Assembly (NCBI GenBank): GCA_934563745.1
Contig: CAKTHE010000014.1
Location: forward strand, 1 to 54,351
DNA: 54,351 nt
Direction of reading: 5' to 3'
DNA from: an uncultured Dysosmobacter sp.
Lineage (GTDB): Bacteria > Bacillota > Clostridia > Oscillospirales > Oscillospiraceae
The position numbers and the translations under genes are program-made. The notes below the pieces were generated by a model. It made no database searches. It was not told where the DNA came from and was given only the letters and a program-made list of their open reading frames with translations. Of the stretch, positions 48,881-54,351 are shown piece by piece; positions within the stretch are counted from its first letter, which is position 1; each line of letters starts with the position of its first letter.

Positions 48881-50085
48881 TGGCCTCCAAGAAAAAGAGT
48901 GACAATGGGGACTGGGGCGGCTGGGTTTTGATCATTGCCCTGTTTGCCCTGGGTGTGTGGCCGGTGGCATTGATCCTGCTTTTTTCCAAGCTGTTCGCTC
49001 CGGACAAGAAGCAAAGCGCCGCGCCGCCGCTGCAGGAAGAGAGCGGGAATCCCGCAGCAGCCTCCGCGCGGACGCCCAACCGGGCGGAGCGTGCGGCCCG
49101 CAGAATGGTCAAGTCGCCGCCGGCGAAGGCGACGACGGTCTGGGCCCTGAAGATCATCGGCATCATTTTGGCGGTGGCAGGCGCCGCGGGTGCCTATGAT
49201 CCCGTGGATATGATGATCTGGCTGGGCCATGTGGACTCCTGGTATGTGCGGGAGCTGCTGCGCGCCTTGGCCATCGCGGCCGGCGGCGTTGGTATGTTCT
49301 GCGCCGGCATCTCCATGGAGCGGGCCATGAAGCGCTATCAGAAGTATCTGGCGGTCATGGGGGACCGGGAGGCGATCCCGGTGGAGGAGCTGGTCAGGAA
49401 GCTCGGCTTTTCGGAGCGGCGTGTTTCCAAGGACCTGCAGAAGATGATCGACCGGGGCTATTTCGGCGGACAGGCTTATCTGAACATTGATCTGGGCTAT
49501 TTCTTCCGCTCCAGCCAGGCCAACGCCAATCTGGAGCGGCAGCGGCAGCAGGCGGCCGCCCAGGCAGCGCCCAAGGAGGCGGAAGAGGGGTACTCCGGGA
49601 TCCTGCGCAACATTCGCCGGGCCAACGACCAAATCGCAGATCCGGTCCTTTCGGAGAAAATTGACCGGCTGGAGAGCATCACGGCCAAAATTTTCCGGAC
49701 TGTGGAAGAGGATCCCCGCAAACGCAGCCAGATTGATACCTTCCTGAACTATTATCTGCCAACGACCCAGAAACTGCTGGATTCTTATGCGATGTTTGAA
49801 GCGACCGGCATCGAAGGGGAAAACCTGAAGCAGGCGAAGGAGCGGATCGAAAAGACGATGGATTCCATCGTGGAAGGCTTTGAACATCAGCTGGACGCGC
49901 TTTACAAGGCTGATGTGATGGATGTGACCAGTGACATCCAGGTGATGGAGTCGATGCTCAACCGGGATACGGCCAGTGTGGAGCGTGATTTCGGGTTGGG
50001 CCGGCAAGAAGCTTCCGGCGCAGCCGCCCCGGCCGGGGAATCCTCCGGCGCTGCGGCCATGCAGCAGATGGAAGAAGAGCGCTGA
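48880..50085 (+). CDS. XpaC-like protein (5-bromo-4-chloroindolyl phosphate hydrolysis family)
   Basis: This 401-residue protein has two or three membrane segments near the start (about 15-36, 86-106 and 118-142), a winged-helix-like segment (about 165-195, EELVRKLGFSERRVSKDL), and the long helical XpaC core (about 240-370, with FLNYYLPTTQKLLDSY and MLNRD). The family name comes from an old screen and does not prove phosphatase activity. XpaC usually sits beside telA (toxic-anion resistance); here telA is absent and a terminator follows. Confidence 0.85.
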   Translation: MASKKKSDNGDWGGWVLIIALFALGVWPVALILLFSKLFAPDKKQSAAPPLQEESGNPAAASARTPNRAERAARRMVKSPPAKATTVWALKIIGIILAVAGAAGAYDPVDMMIWLGHVDSWYVRELLRALAIAAGGVGMFCAGISMERAMKRYQKYLAVMGDREAIPVEELVRKLGFSERRVSKDLQKMIDRGYFGGQAYLNIDLGYFFRSSQANANLERQRQQAAAQAAPKEAEEGYSGILRNIRRANDQIADPVLSEKIDRLESITAKIFRTVEEDPRKRSQIDTFLNYYLPTTQKLLDSYAMFEATGIEGENLKQAKERIEKTMDSIVEGFEHQLDALYKADVMDVTSDIQVMESMLNRDTASVERDFGLGRQEASGAAAPAGESSGAAAMQQMEEER

Positions 50086-50110
50086 ACCTGCCTGAGCGGC
50101 CTGAAAAATC

Positions 50111-50157
50111 AAAAAACAGCGGTCCGGATCTTCAGGATCCGGACCGCTGTTTTTTTC
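50111..50157. terminator. Bidirectional terminator between XpaC-like and symporter genes
   Basis: A perfect 20-base-pair stem (AAAAAACAGCGGTCCGGATC and complement) with a five-base loop serves the converging symporter gene as well. Confidence 0.9.
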
Positions 50158-50162
50158 ATCGT

Positions 50163-51470
50163 TTACGGGTTCTGAGAGGAGCCTGCGGAGTCGGCGGATT
50201 TCTGTGCCAGCGCCTTTTGCAGCCAGTCCTTTCCGTCCACGAAGCGGGAGACAATGTAGCTGACCACATAGTCGCCGGCGGAATTGATCATCGTGGCCGG
50301 AGGATCCACCAGGTTGCCGATGGTGACCAGAATGGGGAAGGCGATCTCCATCTGCTGGGGGAAGAAGAGGGAGCAGATAATGTACTCGCCGATGTAGCCG
50401 CCGCCGGGGACGCCGCTCATGCCCACGGAGGAGAGAACGGCCACCAGCACCACGGGAAGCATCTGAGAAAAGTGGAGCTGCATTCCAAAAACGCCGTACA
50501 CAAAGGCGATTTTCAGAACGCAGGAGAAGCAGGAGCCATCCATGTGCATGGTGGCGCCCAGGGGCAGGACCATATCGCTGACATCCTTGGAGATCCCGGT
50601 GGCCTGGGCCTCTTCCATATTGGTCGGGATCGTGGCGACGGAGGAGCAGGTGCCCAGAGACACGATGGCGGGCTTGGCAATGTGCTGGAACATGACCTTT
50701 GCCGCGCCCTTTCCGCCGCCGAAGCGGGCAAACAGGGGCCAGGCGGTGAAAATATAGAGGAAGCACAGGGGATAATAGACGGCCAGCGCCCGGCCGTAGG
50801 AGACGGTGATTTCCGAGCCGTAGGTGGCCACCAGATCGGCAAAGAAGCCGAAGAATGCGACCGGCGCATAATACGTGATGATCTGAACAAACTTCAGCAT
50901 CACGTTGGACAGGTCCTCCAAAAACCGGCCGACCAGAGTTTCCTTGCCGCCGTTGAGATTCACGGCAAAGCCGAATAAGAGTGAGAATACGATCAGCGGC
51001 AGCATGGCCCGCCGGCTCAGCAGCCCCACGAAGTCCTCAGCGGTAAAGAAATTGACGATCATCTCCGAAAGGGTGGCGTAGCTGCCCATTTCCTCGGAGG
51101 GGAGCTCCGTCCAGGCGGAAAGGACCGGGGGAAAGGCCTCCATCAGTACAAACATGATCACGGCGGCGATGGCGCCGGTGACAACGAACGTGCCGACGGT
51201 GACACCCATGATCTTGCCGGCGCGCTTCCGGCTCTGCATATTGGCCACGGCGCTGGAAATCGAGGCGAACACCATGGGGACCACGATGCAGAACATCAGA
51301 TTGATAAACACGGTTCCCAGGGGCTTCAGAACGGTTGCGCCGGCCTGGACGACATTGCCGTCGGCGTCCTTCACCACCGGGAAGAACCAGCCGACAAGGG
51401 CGCCGACGACCATGGATGCCAGCATGATCCCCATCAGCGCGTAATTTTTCGCAACGGATTTTTTCTTCAT
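50163..51470 (-). CDS. Dicarboxylate/amino-acid:cation symporter (DAACS, GltP/GltT type)
   Basis: This 435-residue transporter is of the glutamate/aspartate family. The HP1 serine-rich motif is present as GTCSSVATIPTN, the helix 7 motif as LGATMHMDG (in place of NMDGT), and the HP2 loop as SGVPGGGY. These changes at the sodium and substrate sites suggest a substrate other than plain aspartate; a neutral amino acid or di-acid such as diaminopimelate-like compounds is possible. It lies 21 bases downstream of dapF on the same strand. Confidence 0.9.
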   Translation of the reverse strand: MKKKSVAKNYALMGIMLASMVVGALVGWFFPVVKDADGNVVQAGATVLKPLGTVFINLMFCIVVPMVFASISSAVANMQSRKRAGKIMGVTVGTFVVTGAIAAVIMFVLMEAFPPVLSAWTELPSEEMGSYATLSEMIVNFFTAEDFVGLLSRRAMLPLIVFSLLFGFAVNLNGGKETLVGRFLEDLSNVMLKFVQIITYYAPVAFFGFFADLVATYGSEITVSYGRALAVYYPLCFLYIFTAWPLFARFGGGKGAAKVMFQHIAKPAIVSLGTCSSVATIPTNMEEAQATGISKDVSDMVLPLGATMHMDGSCFSCVLKIAFVYGVFGMQLHFSQMLPVVLVAVLSSVGMSGVPGGGYIGEYIICSLFFPQQMEIAFPILVTIGNLVDPPATMINSAGDYVVSYIVSRFVDGKDWLQKALAQKSADSAGSSQNP

Positions 51471-51491
51471 AGTGCGTCCTCCTCTGAAAAA

Positions 51492-52346
51492 TCAGTCTTG
51501 GTTTTCTGTGGGAAACAGGGTTTCGTCTGTGACGGTGCCTTTGGCCACAAGGTTTGTGGGTCCGGACAAAAACAGCTGCTCGATGACGGAGCCGGAGCGC
51601 TGTGCATCCACGGTCAGCACGCCGCCGGCCATCTCGGCCTGTACACCGTGTCCGCTGACTTTCCCCTGCAGGGTCAGCACGGCGACGGTGGAGCCGGTTC
51701 CGGTGCCGCAGGCATAGGTAAAGTCCTCCACGCCACGCTCAAACGTGCGGATGTACAGGCGGTCCTCCCCGACCAGTTCATAGAAATTGACATTGGCCCC
51801 CTTGGGGAATGCGGGATGATGACGCAGCGTGCGGCCCAGCTCCCGCAGCTCGTCGGCGTCCGCCTGGCGGAGATTGGCGTAAGGCACCACTGCATGCGGC
51901 AGACCCGGTTTGCCCAGTTCTACATAGGAGCAGGCATAGCGGACGCCGTCCGCCTCCACCGGATAATCCAGCCGGATTACCGAGGGATCATTCAGCCGGA
52001 TTCGGTACATCCGGCGGTCGATCCGCTGTCCGGTTACGATGCCAGCGGTCGTTTCGATGGTTTGCGTCTGCCCGGACAGTCCGTTTTCGTATCCATAGCG
52101 GCAGATGCAGCGGGCACCGTTGCCGCACATTTCGCCTACGCTGCCGTCGGAGTTGAAAAAGAGCATCCGGAAATCACCGCCCTGCGTCGGCGCATCCACC
52201 ACCATCAGGCCATCCGCCCCGATGGACAGGTGTCGTTCGCAAAGGGTCCGGGCGATTGCGGGAAGCTCCCCGTGCGGGATCTTTTCTTCCAGGTTGTTCA
52301 GGATAATAAAATCGTTGCCGGCTCCGTTCATTTTCCAAAAATTCAT
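51492..52346 (-). CDS. dapF: Diaminopimelate epimerase
   Basis: This 284-residue enzyme interconverts LL- and meso-diaminopimelate for lysine and cell-wall synthesis. Both catalytic cysteines are in place: Cys74 in EMCGNGARC and a second at about 213 in ACGTGTGS. The opening KMNGAGNDF is diagnostic. A GGTGGAG site lies four bases before the ATG. It is followed by the DAACS symporter gene, with which it appears cotranscribed. Confidence 0.94.
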   Translation of the reverse strand: MNFWKMNGAGNDFIILNNLEEKIPHGELPAIARTLCERHLSIGADGLMVVDAPTQGGDFRMLFFNSDGSVGEMCGNGARCICRYGYENGLSGQTQTIETTAGIVTGQRIDRRMYRIRLNDPSVIRLDYPVEADGVRYACSYVELGKPGLPHAVVPYANLRQADADELRELGRTLRHHPAFPKGANVNFYELVGEDRLYIRTFERGVEDFTYACGTGTGSTVAVLTLQGKVSGHGVQAEMAGGVLTVDAQRSGSVIEQLFLSGPTNLVAKGTVTDETLFPTENQD

Positions 52347-52674
52347 AGGGCTCCACCTTTACTCCGGGAACGCGGCGCACTCCGGCACATGGAGGAAACG
52401 CGCGCTCCTTCAAAATTGGGGAAACAGAACATTGCTTCTTATAGAATAGTATAGAAGCTCAAAATAAAAAGTCAAACCATAGAATGTGCTCTGAAGGATG
52501 CAAAAAATGCGTCCCGGTTGCGGAGCGGGCCGTAGAAAAGAACAAATAAGAAATGAAATGACGAAAAGTAATAGGGTAAATGCAAAAAATTCAATTCTGC
52601 TGGAAAAATTTATTTTCTTTTTCTGTGCAATATGTTATAATCCCCCTATTGATGTAAAATAAGGAGCGAAAAGT
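52347..52674. promoter_or_regulatory. Divergent intergenic region between dapF and putP
   Basis: The dapF promoter is on the minus strand: TTGACT (52470-52475) and TATACT (52448-52453), 16-base spacer. The putP promoter is an extended -10 TGTTATAAT with TATAAT at 52636-52641 and no clear -35; A+T-rich DNA lies upstream (52540-52620). A 15-codon open frame in the dapF leader (52390 down to 52343, minus strand) ends at the dapF start codon. No other gene is seen. Confidence 0.6.
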
Positions 52675-54216
52675 ATGACAACTGCACAGATCCTGGTTTT
52701 GCTGACGATTGTTGCTTACCTGGTGGCAATGGTCCTGGTCGGCGTGTACTTTGGCAAAAAGGGAAGCGGCGACAGTTCGCACGAATTTTATCTGGGCGGC
52801 CGCAAGCTGGGCCCGATCGTAACGGCCATGAGCGCGGAGGCTTCGGACATGAGCAGCTATCTGCTGATGGGGCTGCCGGGGCTTGCCTACTTATGCGGCG
52901 TGGCCGAGGTGGGCTGGACGGCCATCGGTCTGGCGGCCGGCACCTATCTGAACTGGCTGCTGGTGGCGAAGCGGATCCGCCGCTATTCGGAGCATCTGGG
53001 CGCCATCACCATTCCGGATTTTTATTCCCGCCGGTTCAAGGACGATAAACGGATCCTTTCCTGCATTGCGGCCGTGCTGATCCTGGTGTTTTTCGTGCCG
53101 TACACGGCATCCGGCTTTAAGGCGGTGGGCACGCTGTTCAACAGCCTCTTTGGCGTCGACTATCACGCGGCCATGATCGTGGGCGCGGCGGTCATCATCG
53201 GTTACACCATTATGGGCGGCTTTTTGGCTGTGTCCACCACGGATTTGATTCAGAGCATTTTTATGACCGTTGCCCTGATCGCCGTGGTCCTGTTTGGCGT
53301 GCAGCAGGCCGGCGGCTGGCAGACTGTGGCGGAGAATGCGGCATCCCTTCCCGGGTATCTGCACCTGACGCAGGGCTATGATGCCGCGACCGGGACGGCG
53401 GCGACTTACGATGGGCTGAGCATTGTCTCCACCCTAGCCTGGGGCCTGGGCTATTTTGGCATGCCGCACATTTTGCTGCGGTTTATGGCTATTGAAGACG
53501 TGGACAAGCTGAAGACCTCCCGGCGGATCGCATCGATCTGGGTCGTGATTTCCATGGCGATAGCCGTCTTGATCGGCATTATCGGCTACAGTGTTTCCAA
53601 GGCAGGAAAGATCCCGGCCCTGACAACCAGCTCGGAGTCGGAGACGATCATTGTCAAAATGGCGGATCTGATGAGCCAGCACGGCGTATTTTTGATCCTG
53701 ATGGCCGGAATCATCCTGGCCGGAATCCTGGCGGCGACCATGTCCACGGCGGACTCGCAGCTTCTGGCGGCGGCGTCCAGCGTTTCGCAGGACCTGCTGC
53801 AGGGCTTTTTCCGGATCAAGCTCAGCGTCAAGGCGGAGATGACGGTGGCACGGATGACCGTACTGGGAATTGCGCTGATCGGCATCGTTCTGGCCTGGGA
53901 TCCCGACAGTTCCGTATTCCGGGTGGTCTCCTTCGCCTGGGCCGGCTTCGGCGCGGCCTTTGGTCCGGTGACGCTGTTCTCCCTTTTCTGGAAGCGGACG
54001 AACCGGCAGGGCGCTATGGCCGGCATGATTGCAGGCGGCGTGATGGTTTTTGTATGGAAGTATCTGATTGCGCCCAAGGGCGGCGCCTGGGCTATTTACG
54101 AGTTGCTCCCGGCCTTTATTGTTTCGGCGATTGTAATTGTTGTGGTCAGCCTGGCGACGGCAAAGCCGGATGAGGACACGGTGAAGCTCTTTGAAGAAGT
54201 AAACGCCATGAAGTGA
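52675..54216 (+). CDS. putP: Sodium/proline symporter PutP
   Basis: This 513-residue member of the sodium:solute symporter family has about 13 membrane segments. Diagnostic stretches are FYLGGRKLGPIVTAMSAEASDMSSYLLMG, the first half of which is the PutP-type sodium site, and ATMSTADSQLLAAAS near residue 360. The enzyme partner for proline breakdown is not in the window. It has a strong AAGGAG site and its own promoter. Confidence 0.93.
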   Translation: MTTAQILVLLTIVAYLVAMVLVGVYFGKKGSGDSSHEFYLGGRKLGPIVTAMSAEASDMSSYLLMGLPGLAYLCGVAEVGWTAIGLAAGTYLNWLLVAKRIRRYSEHLGAITIPDFYSRRFKDDKRILSCIAAVLILVFFVPYTASGFKAVGTLFNSLFGVDYHAAMIVGAAVIIGYTIMGGFLAVSTTDLIQSIFMTVALIAVVLFGVQQAGGWQTVAENAASLPGYLHLTQGYDAATGTAATYDGLSIVSTLAWGLGYFGMPHILLRFMAIEDVDKLKTSRRIASIWVVISMAIAVLIGIIGYSVSKAGKIPALTTSSESETIIVKMADLMSQHGVFLILMAGIILAGILAATMSTADSQLLAAASSVSQDLLQGFFRIKLSVKAEMTVARMTVLGIALIGIVLAWDPDSSVFRVVSFAWAGFGAAFGPVTLFSLFWKRTNRQGAMAGMIAGGVMVFVWKYLIAPKGGAWAIYELLPAFIVSAIVIVVVSLATAKPDEDTVKLFEEVNAMK

Positions 54217-54244
54217 GAAGCGGAAGCGGCATCATAAGAAGAGA

Positions 54245-54280
54245 TTTTTTCCCTGCACCCTCCCGGGTGCAGGGAAAAAA
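54245..54280. repeat. T6-hairpin-A6 palindrome after putP
   Basis: CCCTGCACCC and GGGTGCAGGG arms around TCCC have T6 on the left and A6 on the right. The tracts extend the stem, but no T run follows the hairpin on either strand, so it is not a classic terminator. Confidence 0.55.
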
Positions 54281-54304
54281 TATAAAAAAGGGGGAAGAAA
54301 GGGG

Positions 54305-54333
54305 TTGACAAGGGGGAAAAAGTCTGGTAATCT
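54305..54333 (+). promoter_or_regulatory. Promoter at the window edge
   Basis: TTGACA at 54305-54310 and TAATCT at 54328-54333 are 17 bases apart. It would drive a gene beyond the window. Confidence 0.6.
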
Positions 54334-54351
54334 AATCAAGCTGTCGGCGCG

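Overview
The window looks like chromosomal DNA of a GC-rich member of the Clostridia, most likely a gut Oscillospiraceae/Ruminococcaceae-type Firmicute. The evidence is strong AGGAGG-type ribosome binding sites, sigma-A-like promoters, several GTG/TTG starts, a low-GC-Gram-positive gene repertoire (TrmFO, PlsX-AcpP-Rnc, XpaC, DUF896, YlmH, class B sortase, lipoproteins) and family-level similarity of the proteins. Species cannot be named from the sequence. There are no rRNA or tRNA genes, no CRISPR array and no phage. The only mobile-looking DNA is one MITE-like palindromic element at 14285-14559.

Layout. 1-110 is the tail of lysS, then a TfoX-like gene. 802-5318 is a two-gene unit pairing a solute-binding lipoprotein with a membrane GGDEF/EAL (c-di-GMP) enzyme. 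5533-13433 is a housekeeping block: SpoU-type RNA methyltransferase, dprA, topA, trmFO, plsX, acpP, rnc. 13549-22935 holds a secreted hypothetical, the MITE-like element, uppP, ftsK, an aminotransferase, small conserved genes, and a uracil permease behind a pyrimidine-rich leader ORF with an intrinsic terminator. 23006-25513 has a BTAD regulator with a degenerate GGDEF-like tail divergent from a transglutaminase-like lipoprotein. 25625-29422 is a compact type IV pilus operon (pilC, four pilin-like small membrane proteins, pilT). 29681-39968 is a surface-attachment locus: an unknown small protein, a c-di-GMP-I riboswitch, a 2843-residue adhesin (VWA plus Cna_B/SpaA-type repeats, sortase signal) and a class B sortase. 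40106-54216 is metabolic and transport genes: birA, a two-part chromate-type transporter, ilvD, udk, a zinc-ribbon/BIG2 protein, an ABC exporter operon with ylmH, DUF896 and xpaC, dapF with a dicarboxylate/amino-acid symporter, and putP.

The most interesting theme is c-di-GMP-controlled attachment. The window carries an enzyme that could make or break the messenger, apparently coupled to an extracytoplasmic solute-binding protein. It also carries a textbook c-di-GMP-I aptamer immediately before a giant sortase-anchored adhesin, the sortase itself, and a type IV pilus operon next door. The second is the uracil permease leader: a short translated ORF whose pyrimidine-rich end runs into a terminator that contains its stop codon. 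This is the architecture of UTP-sensing transcription-translation coupling known from E. coli pyrBI, here on an uptake gene. Neither has been tested here; both follow from sequence reading and family knowledge.

Most transcription units are closed by clear GC-rich hairpins with T runs, several of them placed to serve convergent genes on both strands. Promoters given below are matches to the -35/-10 consensus with 16-18 bp spacing, read by eye.
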